Source: Nocardiopsis sp. TSRI0078
Lineage (GTDB): Bacteria; Actinomycetota; Actinomycetes; Streptosporangiales; Streptosporangiaceae
Length of the DNA stretch: 64,000 nt
Reading direction: 5' to 3'
NCBI RefSeq assembly: GCF_001905145.1
Contig: NZ_LWLB01000008.1
Coordinates: forward strand, 98,205-162,204
Part shown: piece by piece, positions 7,735 through 18,064 of the stretch
How the letters are laid out: each line of letters begins with the position of its first letter
How positions within the stretch are numbered: the stretch's first letter is position 1
Position numbers and translations under genes: made by a program
Notes under the pieces: model-generated
What the model saw: only the letters and a program-made list of their open reading frames with translations
Told to the model about the DNA's origin: nothing
Databases searched by the model: none

Positions 7735-8919
7735 TCAGGGGCGGAAGAGCACCTTGAACACGCCGTCCTGCTTCTTCTGGAACTTCTCGTAGGCGGTCGG
7801 GGCGTCGTCCAGGGACAGGTGGTGGGTGGCGAAGTCCTCCACGCCAAGGCGGTCGGCGTCGTCCAGCAGCGGCAGGATCTCCGGTGTCCAGCGGCGCACG
7901 TTGGCCTGCCCCATCCGCAGCTGGATCTGCTTGTCGAAGAGCGTCATCATCGGCATCGGGTCGGCCATGCCCCCGTAGACGCCGATCAGCGAAATGGTTC
8001 CGCCGCGCCGCACCAGGTCGATGGCGGTGTGCAGGGCGGTCAACCGGTCGACGCCCGCCGTCTCCATCATCTTGGCCGCGGTCCCCTTGGGCAGGAACGA
8101 GGCCATCCGCTGGGCGAACTTGGCCGAGCCGTGCCCAGCCGCCTCCATGCCGACCGCGTCGATGACCGCGTCCGGGCCGCGGCCGTCGGTGCGGTCGCGG
8201 ATCTCCTGGACCAGGTCGTCGGTGCCCTCGGAGGAGTCGAACACCTCCGTTCCGCGGGAGGCGGCACGAGCACGCCGCTCGGACACCGGGTCCACGCCGA
8301 ACACCTGTCCCGCGCCCAGGTGGCCGGCGACCCGGCAGCACATGTCGCCGATCGGCCCCAGGCCCAGGACCGCCACCGACCCGCCCTCGGGCACGTCGGC
8401 GTAGCGGACCGCCTGCCATGCGGTCGCCAGCACGTCGGAGAGGAACACGTAGCGGTCGTCGGGTCCTTCCGGGGGCACGGGGATCGCGGTGTTGTCGGCG
8501 TGCGGAACCCGCAGGTACTCGGCCTGTCCTCCCGGCACCGATCCGTAGAGCTCGCTGTAGCCGAAGAGCGCCGCGCCCATGCCCTGTTCCTTCACCTGGG
8601 TGCTCTCGCACTGGCTCTGCAGGCCGCTCCGGCACATGACGCAGTGGCCGCAGGAGATCTGGAAGGGGACGACGACCCGCTGCCCGGGAACCAGGGAGGT
8701 CACACCGCTGCCCACCTCCTCGACCACGCCCATGGGTTCGTGTCCGAGGATGTCCCCGGGGTGCATGAAGGGAGTGAGCACCTCGTACAGATGCAGGTCC
8801 GAGCCGCACAGCCCCGAGGTGGTGACCCGGATGACCGCATCACCGGAGTCCTCGATCCGGGGATCGGGGACGTTCGCGGTCCCGACGTCCCTCGTACCGT
8901 TCCACACCACTGCCTTCAT
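7735..8919 (-). CDS. Zinc-dependent medium-chain alcohol/formaldehyde dehydrogenase
   Basis: A 394-residue cytoplasmic MDR-family oxidoreductase. Catalytic zinc ligands are Cys38 (GLCGSDLH) and His60/Glu61 (GHEP). The structural zinc loop has Cys90, 93, 96 and 104. The Rossmann motif GLGPIG (about 177) binds NAD(P). The long insert around 185-300 (RGTEVFDSS.., GPDAVIDAVGMEAAGHG) resembles the dismutating or glutathione-independent formaldehyde dehydrogenase branch rather than simple alcohol dehydrogenases. ATG 8919 has an AGGGGGA site, so the longer frame to 9075 is not needed. It is transcribed alone, divergent from the DUF4097 lipoprotein gene. The substrate is not determined. Confidence 0.85.
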   Translation of the reverse strand: MKAVVWNGTRDVGTANVPDPRIEDSGDAVIRVTTSGLCGSDLHLYEVLTPFMHPGDILGHEPMGVVEEVGSGVTSLVPGQRVVVPFQISCGHCVMCRSGLQSQCESTQVKEQGMGAALFGYSELYGSVPGGQAEYLRVPHADNTAIPVPPEGPDDRYVFLSDVLATAWQAVRYADVPEGGSVAVLGLGPIGDMCCRVAGHLGAGQVFGVDPVSERRARAASRGTEVFDSSEGTDDLVQEIRDRTDGRGPDAVIDAVGMEAAGHGSAKFAQRMASFLPKGTAAKMMETAGVDRLTALHTAIDLVRRGGTISLIGVYGGMADPMPMMTLFDKQIQLRMGQANVRRWTPEILPLLDDADRLGVEDFATHHLSLDDAPTAYEKFQKKQDGVFKVLFRP

Positions 8920-9170
8920 GATTCCCCCTGATCTCACGACGGTCGCGGTCGGTCGTGGCCGCCCACTACCCCGGGTACACCGCGGAAAACGGTCTCCGTA
9001 GCTCTCGGAAAAGAGCGATCGGTTTTCGCTACGGTGGGTAGCGGACATCCACTGTCCGTACCGGTACCGCGTCACGGCGGCCGTCCGCGGAGCACCTGGC
9101 CGGTTCCCGGCCGCCGGGCGGACCCACCGCGTGAGCGGACTCGCCGCCGCCCAGTGCCGAGGAGGCCCCC

Positions 9171-9914
9171 ATGGCCGCGAGGACCACCGCCCGTACCCTG
9201 CTGGCGGGCGCGGTGGCGCTGCTGCTCCTGTGCGGATGCGTCGTCACCGTCGCGGACCCCGAACCGGAGGAGCGCACCTTCACACCGGGGTCGGACCGGC
9301 TCACGATCGTGGTGGACAACGGCGACCTGGACGTCTCCCCCGCGCAGACGAACGAGATCCTGGTGAAGCGCTGGGTGTCGGGCCGGTCCGTCCTCGGCGG
9401 CCCCAACGCCACCTGGGAGCTCAACGGGGAGACCCTGTCGCTGCTGTCCGAGTGCGACCAGGAGAGCGCCTGCCATGCCCGCTACCAGGTACTCATCCCC
9501 GAGGGCATCTCGCTGACCGTCGAGGGCGGCGACGGCCGTGTCGAGGCCACCGCGTTCGGCAAACCGCTGACGATCAGCACCGACGAGGGGGCGGTGGAGG
9601 TGCAGAGGGTCTCCGGTCCCCTCACCCTGAGCAGCGAGGAGGGCGACCTGCGCGCCGGCGGGGTGCGCTCGCGCACCCTGAGGGCCGACACGGGGAGCGG
9701 AAGGATCGACGTGTCCTTCATCAGCGCTCCCGACGACGCCCGGGTGACCACGGAGGAGGGGAACGCGACGCTGGAGTTGCCCGATGCCGCCTACGACGTG
9801 GACGCCTCCGGCGGAGGGGAGGTCGTCACCGAGGTGGACACGCACGAGGACAGCCCGCACAAGATCGCCGCCGAGACGGACGGCGGCCGGATCCGGCTGG
9901 TCCCCGTCGACTGA
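9171..9914 (+). CDS. DUF4097-like secreted lipoprotein with beta-repeat body
   Basis: A 247-residue protein with an N-terminal hydrophobic segment ending LLLLCGC; Cys21 or Cys23 would be the lipid anchor. The rest is built from repeated short beta strands (LTIVVDNGDLDV, ISLTVEGGDGRVEA, LTISTDEGAVEV, LTLSSEEGDLRA, LRADTGSGRIDV, ARVTTEEGNATL), the pattern of DUF4097 / DUF4098-type beta-solenoid proteins. A GAGGAGG site precedes ATG 9171. Such proteins are usually envelope-associated, and some adjoin stress regulators, but no partner regulator is present here. The role is unknown. Confidence 0.75.
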   Translation: MAARTTARTLLAGAVALLLLCGCVVTVADPEPEERTFTPGSDRLTIVVDNGDLDVSPAQTNEILVKRWVSGRSVLGGPNATWELNGETLSLLSECDQESACHARYQVLIPEGISLTVEGGDGRVEATAFGKPLTISTDEGAVEVQRVSGPLTLSSEEGDLRAGGVRSRTLRADTGSGRIDVSFISAPDDARVTTEEGNATLELPDAAYDVDASGGGEVVTEVDTHEDSPHKIAAETDGGRIRLVPVD

Positions 9915-10192
9915 CCCCCGGTGCCGTGTACCGGCGGCACGCGACGCGTGTGCCGGAGCCACCGGGCTCCTCGCGCGCCGGACGGCGCCGTCATCGCGGC
10001 CGAGGGGCCGGTTCTCCCCGCCCCGCCGACGGCATCCGGCGGTGGGCCCGCCGAGCTGCCCGGCACCCTGACCGACGAGGACGGCGGCCCGCTCGCCGAC
10101 CAGGTGGTCGGCTTCTTCCGAGACCCCGGTCCCGGCTTTGGCAACCCAAGGTTGCTCCCCGCGAGTCCCCGTGCCGGACGCGCAGTGCCAGA

Positions 10193-12508
<2,316 letters not shown>

Positions 12509-12551
12509 GGCGGCCGGGGCGGGCCGCCTGCGGCCGCCCCGGCGGGGGTCG

Positions 12552-12752
12552 GGGTTTGCGGGCGGCTCCGCAGTACCGGTCGACCGCCACGGGCTCGCCC
12601 GCCTCGGCCTCGGCGGGCCGCCAGAACGGCGCCGGGACCACGCCGGGCTGCCGCGGTTCGGGTCCGTCGAACAAGCCCGCGACCCCCTCGGGGCTGCGCA
12701 GGTGGTACGGCGCTCGCTCCGTATCGTGCTGCTCGCGAAAAGCGCCGCGCAA
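12552..12752 (-). pseudogene. C-terminal relic of a SAM-dependent methyltransferase (Methyltransf_19 type)
   Basis: About 67 minus-strand codons read like the end of an actinobacterial Methyltransf_19 (old DUF574) protein: HLRSPEGVAGLFDG, then PGVVPAPFWRP, then VDRYCGAARKP. That family normally ends a few residues after such a YGGVARKP motif. Here there is no stop, and the frame runs on into the 3' end of the molybdoenzyme gene. Nothing upstream encodes the catalytic domain. I read it as a degraded fragment left by deletion. The family assignment comes from remembered family features, not a search. The rest of the 12509-12888 gap shows no other gene; it must contain the promoter of the histidine phosphatase. 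Confidence 0.5.
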
Positions 12753-12888
12753 GAGGGATCACCGTGTCCACAGGCCTTCCCGGCGGTGGGGCCGCCCACG
12801 GCACGAAGCCCTCGCGGCCCCGCCCCGCCTTCCCCGATCCCGTCCCCCGGTGCGCGGGGGCACGGAGGTCCGCTCGTACCCTGGTGCG

Positions 12889-13524
12889 ATGCCAGCTATC
12901 TACCTGATCCGCCACGGGAAGGCCTCTCCGGAGGCGGAGGACTACGACGAGTTGAGCCCGACCGGCTACGAACAGGCCCGGCTCCTGGGCGCCGAGCTCA
13001 AACGGCGCGAGCTGCCGGTCCGCCGGGTCGTCACGGGCGCGCTGCGCCGCCAGCGCCAGACCGCGGCCGCGGCCCTGGAGGAGGCGGGGCTGGGCCTGGA
13101 GCCCCTCGGTGACGAGCGCTGGAACGAGTACGACCACCTCGGCCTGCTCGGCTCCCACCCGGCCGGGACGGGTTCCCTCCAGGAGCGGCTCGACGCCTCC
13201 CTGAGCGCGTGGATCGAGGCCGGGGGCAGCGGACCGGGCACCTGGGAGGGCTTCCGTTCGGGGGTGCGCGCGGCGCTGGACGACCTGGTCTCCGGGCTGG
13301 GCCGGGGCGAGACGGCACTGGTGTTCACCTCCGCCGGGGTCATCGCGACGGTGTGCTCGACCCTGCTCGGCACCTCCCCGTCCGGGTTCCTGGCGATGAA
13401 CCGCGTGGTGGTCAACGGCTCGGTGACCAAGCTGCTGCACGGCCGCGGCGGCACCCAGCTGCTGTCCTTCAACGACCACGCCCACCTGGAGCAGGGCGGT
13501 TCCGCGTTGATGACCTACCGCTGA
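12889..13524 (+). CDS. Histidine phosphatase superfamily protein (phosphoglycerate-mutase-like)
   Basis: A 211-residue cytoplasmic protein. The N-terminal IYLIRHGKAS carries the RHG motif, with the phospho-accepting His at residue 9. The second active-site Arg lies in VVTGALRRQRQTAA. The acidic and C-terminal His positions are less clear (FTSAGVIATV replaces the usual HG-x-x-I motif). The loss of His in that second motif means activity may be reduced or altered. It is a single gene, convergent with aroQ. The substrate is unknown; a housecleaning phosphatase is the default guess. Confidence 0.82.
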   Translation: MPAIYLIRHGKASPEAEDYDELSPTGYEQARLLGAELKRRELPVRRVVTGALRRQRQTAAAALEEAGLGLEPLGDERWNEYDHLGLLGSHPAGTGSLQERLDASLSAWIEAGGSGPGTWEGFRSGVRAALDDLVSGLGRGETALVFTSAGVIATVCSTLLGTSPSGFLAMNRVVVNGSVTKLLHGRGGTQLLSFNDHAHLEQGGSALMTYR

Positions 13525-13541
13525 ACGCGTGCCCGATGGAA

Positions 13542-13555
13542 ACCGACCGGTCGGT
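13542..13555. promoter_or_regulatory. Perfect 14-bp palindrome ACCGACCGGTCGGT
   Basis: A self-complementary 14-mer resembling the two-fold sites bound by many TetR-family repressors. It lies between two convergent genes rather than at a promoter, and it has no loop, so it is not a terminator. A near copy lies in the promoter of the acyl-CoA dehydrogenase gene at 14178. Confidence 0.45.
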
Positions 13556-13587
13556 ACCTCCTCGCGGGCGGTACCGGCCGGCCTCCC

Positions 13588-14076
13588 TCACCCCGCCTGG
13601 GCCCCGCCCGCCGCCTCCCGGCGCTCGGCGCCACGCCGCAGCACCGCGCGCAGGGCCAGCTCGTAGCCGAAGACACCGCATCCGGCGACGTAGCCCGCGG
13701 CCACCGGCGCGGTCACCGACGTGTGCCGGAACTCCTCGCGCGCGTACACGTTGGAGATGTGCACCTCCACCACGGGCGCCTCGACCGCGTCGATCGCGTC
13801 CCGCAGCGCGATGCCGTAGTGCGCGTAGGCGCCGGGGTTGAGCACCACGCCGGCCCAGCCGCGCGCCTCGTGGATCCGGTCCACCAGAGCGCCCTCGCTG
13901 TTGCTCTGCGCGCACACCACCTCCACGCCCAGCTCCCTGCCGAGGGAGGCCACGCGCCGCTCGACCTCCTCCAGGGTGGTGGTGCCGTACTGCGCGGGGT
14001 CGCGCGTCCCCAGGAGGTTGAGGTTGGGACCGTTGAGCAGCAGGACGGTGCGGGACGGGTCGGACACAGCGGACAT
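13588..14076 (-). CDS. aroQ: Type II 3-dehydroquinate dehydratase
   Basis: A 162-residue enzyme of the shikimate pathway converting 3-dehydroquinate to 3-dehydroshikimate; the family forms dodecamers. Conserved parts are LLLNGPNLNLLGTRDPAQYG (flexible lid with active-site Arg and Tyr), QSNSEGALVDRIHEA, LNPGAYAHYGIALRDAI (Asn/His of the active site) and VEVHISNVYAREEFRHTS. The length is slightly above the usual 145-155 because of a C-terminal Arg/Ala tail. ATG 14076 is preceded by GGAGAGC. It stands alone, without other aro genes, and is divergent from the acyl-CoA dehydrogenase. Confidence 0.95.
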   Translation of the reverse strand: MSAVSDPSRTVLLLNGPNLNLLGTRDPAQYGTTTLEEVERRVASLGRELGVEVVCAQSNSEGALVDRIHEARGWAGVVLNPGAYAHYGIALRDAIDAVEAPVVEVHISNVYAREEFRHTSVTAPVAAGYVAGCGVFGYELALRAVLRRGAERREAAGGAQAG

Positions 14077-14177
14077 GCGGGTCAGCTCTCCTTCTCGAGT
14101 CGGTGGCAGCCAGCCTAGAGGGCCCGGGCGAGGAGCCCATGGCCCCGGTCACCCCGGAACCGCACGGCAGGTAGCAT

Positions 14178-14191
14178 ACCGACCAGTCGGT
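14178..14191. promoter_or_regulatory. TetR-type operator ACCGACCAGTCGGT upstream of the acyl-CoA dehydrogenase
   Basis: A 6-2-6 perfect inverted repeat, one base different from the palindrome at 13542. It lies 24 nt before the GTG start of the acyl-CoA dehydrogenase, a typical place for repressor control of fatty-acid genes by a TetR-family protein. The cognate regulator is not in the immediate neighbourhood. Confidence 0.6.
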
Positions 14192-14214
14192 CCACGATTC
14201 CTAGGAGGCGACCC

Positions 14215-16011
14215 GTGGCGTCCACCCTGCTGTCCGCACGCGACCTGCAGTTCCTGCTCTACGAGTGGCTCGACACCGAGGCGCTCACCAGCCGTCCCCA
14301 CTACGCCGACCACTCCCGCGAGACCCTCGACGCGGCTCTGGAACTGGCCGAGCGCGTGGCCACCGACCACTTCGCGCCGCACAACAAGGCCAACGACGCC
14401 AACGAGCCCCACTTCGACGGCGAGCGCGTCCACGTCATCCCCGAGGTGGGGAAGGCCCTGGAGGCCTACGCCGAGACCGGCCTGAGCGCCGCCGGGATGC
14501 CCGCCTCCGTGGGAGGGGGCCAGCTCCCGCACGCGGTCTCCAGCGCGTGCAGCGCCTACTTCCAGGCCGCCAACCTGGGCACCTCCGCCTACCCCTTCCT
14601 CACCGCGGGCAACGCGCGCCTGCTCCTGGCGCACGGCAGCCCGGAGCAGATCGACACCTGGGTGCTTCCCATGGTGGAGGGGCGCTTCACCGGCACCATG
14701 TGCCTGTCCGAGCCGCAGGCGGGCAGCTCCCTGGCCGACATCACCACCCGCGCCGAGGCCGGGGAGGACGGCACGTACCGGCTGTTCGGCAACAAGATGT
14801 GGATCTCCGCGGGCGACCACGAGCTGACCGAGAACATCGTGCACCTGGTGCTCGCCAAGATCCCCGGCGGCCCGCCCGGGGTCAAGGGCATCTCCCTGTT
14901 CGTCGTGCCCAAGTACCTGCTGGAGGACGACGGCTCGATCGGCGAGCGCAACGACGTCGTGCCCGCCGGACTCAACCACAAGATGGGCTACCGGGGCACC
15001 GTCAACGCGCTGCTCAACTTCGGCGAGGGCCGCCACACCCCCGGCGGGCGGCCGGGCGCGGTCGGCTACCTGGTGGGCGAGCCCCACCAGGGGCTGCAGT
15101 ACATGTTCCACATGATGAACGGCGCACGGATCGGGGTGGGCGCGGGAGCCACCGCCGTCGGCTACACCGGCTACCTCAAGTCCCTCTCCTACGCCCGTGA
15201 GCGCCTTCAGGGCCGGCCGCTGGGCGCCAAGGACCCCGCCCAGCCGCAGGTGCCGATCATCGAGCACACCGACGTGCGCCGGATGCTGCTCGCGCAGAAG
15301 AGCTACGTCGAGGGCGCGCTCGCCCTGGTGCTGTACTGCGCCCGGCTGGTGGACGAGACCGCCAGCGCCGAGGACGAGGACGTCCGCCGACGCGCCCACC
15401 TGCTTCTGGACGTGCTCACCCCGATCGCCAAGAGCTGGCCCTCCCAGTGGTGCGTGGAGGCCAACAGCCTGGCCATCCAGGTGCACGGCGGGTACGGCTA
15501 CACCCGCGAGTACGACGTGGAGCAGCACTACCGGGACAACCGGCTCAACCCGATCCACGAGGGCACCCACGGCATCCAGGCCCTGGACCTGCTGGGGCGC
15601 AAGGCCGTGCTCGACGACGGCGCCCGGCTGACGCTGCTGCTGGAGACGGCGCGGGAGACCGTGGCCCGCGCCCGGGAGCTGGGCGGCCCCGAGGCCGAGT
15701 ACGCCGAGCTGCTGTCGGCGGCCCTGGACCGGACCGCGGAGACGGCGGCGGCGGCCTGGGCCGAGGGCGACCCGGCCGTGGCACTGGCCAACGCCACCCC
15801 CTACCTGGAGGCGGTGGGCCACGTGGTGGTGGCGTGGCTGTGGCTGGAGCAGCTGGTGGCCGCGCACGGCCGCGAGGGCGGCTTCTACGAGGGCAAGCGC
15901 GCCGCGGCGGCCTACTTCTTCCGGCACGAGCTGCCGCGCACCGGCCCGCAGTTCGACCTGGTGGCCTCCCGCGACCGCACCGTCCTGGACGTCTCGCCCG
16001 ACGTGCTCTGA
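14215..16011 (+). CDS. Acyl-CoA dehydrogenase, FadE5-like with C-terminal extension
   Basis: A 598-residue FAD enzyme for the first step of fatty acyl-CoA beta-oxidation. The N-terminal helical domain is followed by the FAD/substrate middle domain (CLSEPQAGSSLADITTRAE, then KMWISAGDHELTENIVHLVLAK) and the C-terminal helical domain (MNGARIGVGAGATA, then QVHGGYGYTREYDVEQHYRDNR). HEGTHGIQALDLLGRK is where the base Glu is expected. An extra C-terminal domain of about 125 residues is typical of the long FadE5/FadE group. The GTG start at 14215 has a strong AGGAGG site 8 nt upstream. A TetR-like operator lies at 14178. A diverged copy of the last 41 bp occurs at 17001. Confidence 0.93.
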   Translation: MASTLLSARDLQFLLYEWLDTEALTSRPHYADHSRETLDAALELAERVATDHFAPHNKANDANEPHFDGERVHVIPEVGKALEAYAETGLSAAGMPASVGGGQLPHAVSSACSAYFQAANLGTSAYPFLTAGNARLLLAHGSPEQIDTWVLPMVEGRFTGTMCLSEPQAGSSLADITTRAEAGEDGTYRLFGNKMWISAGDHELTENIVHLVLAKIPGGPPGVKGISLFVVPKYLLEDDGSIGERNDVVPAGLNHKMGYRGTVNALLNFGEGRHTPGGRPGAVGYLVGEPHQGLQYMFHMMNGARIGVGAGATAVGYTGYLKSLSYARERLQGRPLGAKDPAQPQVPIIEHTDVRRMLLAQKSYVEGALALVLYCARLVDETASAEDEDVRRRAHLLLDVLTPIAKSWPSQWCVEANSLAIQVHGGYGYTREYDVEQHYRDNRLNPIHEGTHGIQALDLLGRKAVLDDGARLTLLLETARETVARARELGGPEAEYAELLSAALDRTAETAAAAWAEGDPAVALANATPYLEAVGHVVVAWLWLEQLVAAHGREGGFYEGKRAAAAYFFRHELPRTGPQFDLVASRDRTVLDVSPDVL

Positions 16012-16026
16012 GGGGTCGCGGAAGGG

Positions 16027-16053
16027 GGCGGGCCGCCGCGTCCGGGGCCCGCC
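16027..16053. terminator. Hairpin after the acyl-CoA dehydrogenase
   Basis: GGCGGGCC (16027-16034) pairs with GGCCCGCC (16046-16053) over an 11-nt loop. A second GC palindrome, GGGGCGCGCGCCCC, follows at 16062-16075. Both lie between convergent genes. Confidence 0.5.
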
Positions 16054-16177
16054 GACGGGTGGGGGCGCGCGCCCCGTCCTGGACGGCGGTGTGCCGGAGG
16101 TGGTCTCCCCCGCCCCCGCCCGGTCCCGGGCGCCGGGGTGCGTGCCCCGTTTCCACCGCGCGGGCTCCGCGGCCGGT

Positions 16178-16810
16178 TCAGCTCGTGACGTGCCGCTCCA
16201 GCCACTCCAGGAGGGGGCGCAGCGCCCGCCAGTCGGCGCGGACGGTGTCCAGGAGCGCGGGTGAGCACAGCTCGCCGGAGCGCTCCACGTGGTGCTCGGC
16301 CCCCAGGGAGCGGTAGCGCAGCAGGTGCACGCGCGGGTGGTCGCCGCCGTAGCCACGCGGGTGGGTCTTGAGGGTGTCCCCGACGAGGTCGAAGCCCTGA
16401 CCGGCCAGTTCGTCGACGATCCGGTCCAGGCGCGGGCCCTCGCGGCCGTCGTCGACGCCCTCGCGGAAACGCTGGACCTGCGCGCTCGACATCGCGTGGT
16501 AGCCCGCGCCGACCCACAGTCCGTCCAGGCCCAACTGGAGGTAGCGGCCGACCGTGCCCTGCCCCTGACCGGCCAACCCCACGTGGGTCTTGTAGGGGCT
16601 CTTGTCGTGGGAGAAGCGCGTGTCACGGTTGGGTCGGCCCACCTTCATCGGACCGAACTCCTCCTCCAGCGCTCCGGCCAGGGCGCGGGCGGGCTCGCGC
16701 ACGGCGCGCACGTAGACCTCGTGGTGGGCGTGGAAGTACTCCTTGGAGTTGTCGCGGGCCAGCCCGTCGAAGAACGTGAACGTCTCCTCGGTGAAGCCGG
16801 TGAAGTCCAT
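16178..16810 (-). CDS. DUF2461 / TIGR02453 family protein
   Basis: A 210-residue protein beginning MDFTGFTEETFTFFDGLARDNSKEYFHAH, the hallmark N-terminus of DUF2461. It continues with VGRPNRDTRFSHDKSPYKTHVGL, GLDGLWVGAGYHAMSSAQVQRFR and LKTHPRGYGGDHPRVHLLRYRSL. The family has no established biochemical role. ATG 16810 is preceded by GAGGAGAG. It is transcribed alone and convergent with the acyl-CoA dehydrogenase. Its upstream region (16811-17154) contains the acyl-CoA dehydrogenase relic. Confidence 0.85.
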   Translation of the reverse strand: MDFTGFTEETFTFFDGLARDNSKEYFHAHHEVYVRAVREPARALAGALEEEFGPMKVGRPNRDTRFSHDKSPYKTHVGLAGQGQGTVGRYLQLGLDGLWVGAGYHAMSSAQVQRFREGVDDGREGPRLDRIVDELAGQGFDLVGDTLKTHPRGYGGDHPRVHLLRYRSLGAEHHVERSGELCSPALLDTVRADWRALRPLLEWLERHVTS

Positions 16811-17000
16811 CCCTCTCCTCACACGATGGTGGCCGGTGCGCCCTTGGCGCCCTACCCCGCGGTGGTCCCCCGAACCCGCCGGCCAACAGCCTCCGACGAC
16901 CACCGTCCCGTCGGCGGCCGTTCCCCGGTAGGGGCCGGCGTCGGCCATCGCGCTTCCCCCTTCCCCGGGAGGTGTACCCGCGCGTGAGGGGCCCGGTCCC

Positions 17001-17041
17001 CGCGACCGCACCATCCTGGACGTCCTCCCCGACGCGCTCTG
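17001..17041 (+). pseudogene. Diverged duplicate of the acyl-CoA dehydrogenase 3' end
   Basis: This segment aligns to 15970-16010, the last codons of the acyl-CoA dehydrogenase, with about 6 mismatches in 41. It would encode RDRTILDVLPDAL against RDRTVLDVSPDVL in the intact gene. No upstream part of the gene survives here. It lies in the 344-bp gap between the DUF2461 gene and the next gene, and indicates a past duplication with the rest deleted. The remainder of the gap shows nothing else recognisable. Confidence 0.6.
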
Positions 17042-17154
17042 GCCGGGGGCCGGTCGGCAGCACTCGCCCACAGCACGCACAATGAAGGAATCCCCTCCCC
17101 TCTCTCCAGGACGGACCCGCGGGTTCTCGTCGAACCGATCTCCTGAGGAAAGCC

Positions 17155-17655
17155 GTGAAGAATGATCTGCGCGCCCATGTCGCCGTGGGCCACCACGCCG
17201 AGCGGGCCGTCCCCTGGACCGTGCTCCTCGCGGTGCCGGGGCTGTGGATTCCGGACCTTCCCGCCTGGGCCCTGGCACTGGGTTTCGCGCCGATGTACGC
17301 GGCCATGGCCCTGCACTGGGCGACCCACCGCGGCAGGTTGTGCGAGCTGTGCGCGGCCGACATCCCCCTGAGCGGCTCGGAGGTCGCCGAACGGTGGCGG
17401 CGCCCCCTGCGCACCTTCCACTGGGTCGCCGAGCACATGGGCCGCGCCGCCCTGGTGGCCGCCGCCGTGGTGATCGCGCTCGGGTTCCTCGTCCCCGCAG
17501 CGGGGGTCTCCCTGTTCTTCGTGCTCGTCTCGACGGGCCTGCTGTGGGCCATGCGGCACTCGCGTGTCGCGGTGTGGTGCCCCTGGTGCAGGCACGGGGG
17601 CGGTGAGGACGAGGAGACGCCGGTGGTGCCGCCCCGGCCCACGGTGACCGCCTGA
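17155..17655 (+). CDS. Small membrane protein with two Cys pairs
   Basis: A 166-residue protein of unknown family. Membrane segments are predicted by eye at about residues 18-55 (hydrophobic, possibly two short helices) and 95-130. A CELC pair (about 62-65) and a CPWC pair (about 142-145) face the same side between and after the helices and could bind a metal or form a disulfide. The GTG 17155 start has an AGGAAAG site. It is convergent with the gene at 17702. No functional partner is visible. Confidence 0.7.
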   Translation: MKNDLRAHVAVGHHAERAVPWTVLLAVPGLWIPDLPAWALALGFAPMYAAMALHWATHRGRLCELCAADIPLSGSEVAERWRRPLRTFHWVAEHMGRAALVAAAVVIALGFLVPAAGVSLFFVLVSTGLLWAMRHSRVAVWCPWCRHGGGEDEETPVVPPRPTVTA

Positions 17656-17683
17656 TCCGGCCCCCGGCCGTCCCCTCCCCGGG

Positions 17684-17700
17684 CCCCGCCGGGGGCGGGG
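17684..17700. terminator. Short GC hairpin between convergent genes
   Basis: CCCCGCC (17684-17690) pairs with GGCGGGG (17694-17700) around GGG and is followed by TT. Confidence 0.5.
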
Positions 17701-17701
17701 T

Positions 17702-18064
17702 TCAGCTCCTGGCGGGGCGCAGGCGTCCGGTCTCGGGTACGTCCAGCACGAACACGTGCCCGTAGTCGGCCTCCTCGTAGCCGAGGTCGACGTTGGCCAC
17801 CCGTACACTGCGCGGACCGACCTCCAGGATCCGCACCGCGATCGGCTCCCCGCGCCCGGGCAGGCTCAGCAGCCACGGGTCGGCGAGGTAGGACAGGCCG
17901 CGGGCGTCCAGCGCGGCACGGGCGTCCTCCTCCCCGACGGGGCCGTCCACGGGGTGGCCGAGGAGCGTGACCGGACGGTACCTCTCCCCGCCCACGGGTT
18001 CGAGGTAGCCGAGCACCTCCCCGTCCTCCTCCCGCCGGTGGGCGTGCCAGTGTCCGGGGATCAC
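17702..18064 (-). CDS. Uncharacterised protein coupled to the MerR regulator
   Basis: A 120-residue soluble protein starting VIPGHWHAHRREEDGEVLGYLEPVGG. The GTG start at 18064 overlaps the regulator's TGA (GTGA), and a GGAGGGGG ribosome site lies inside the end of the regulator gene, so the two are translationally coupled. An in-frame ATG at 18079 is an alternative. The sequence has a rather even mix of strands and charged turns and no signal or membrane segment. I do not recognise the family. The coupling suggests it acts with, or is sensed by, the MerR protein. Confidence 0.75.
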   Translation of the reverse strand: MIPGHWHAHRREEDGEVLGYLEPVGGERYRPVTLLGHPVDGPVGEEDARAALDARGLSYLADPWLLSLPGRGEPIAVRILEVGPRSVRVANVDLGYEEADYGHVFVLDVPETGRLRPARS

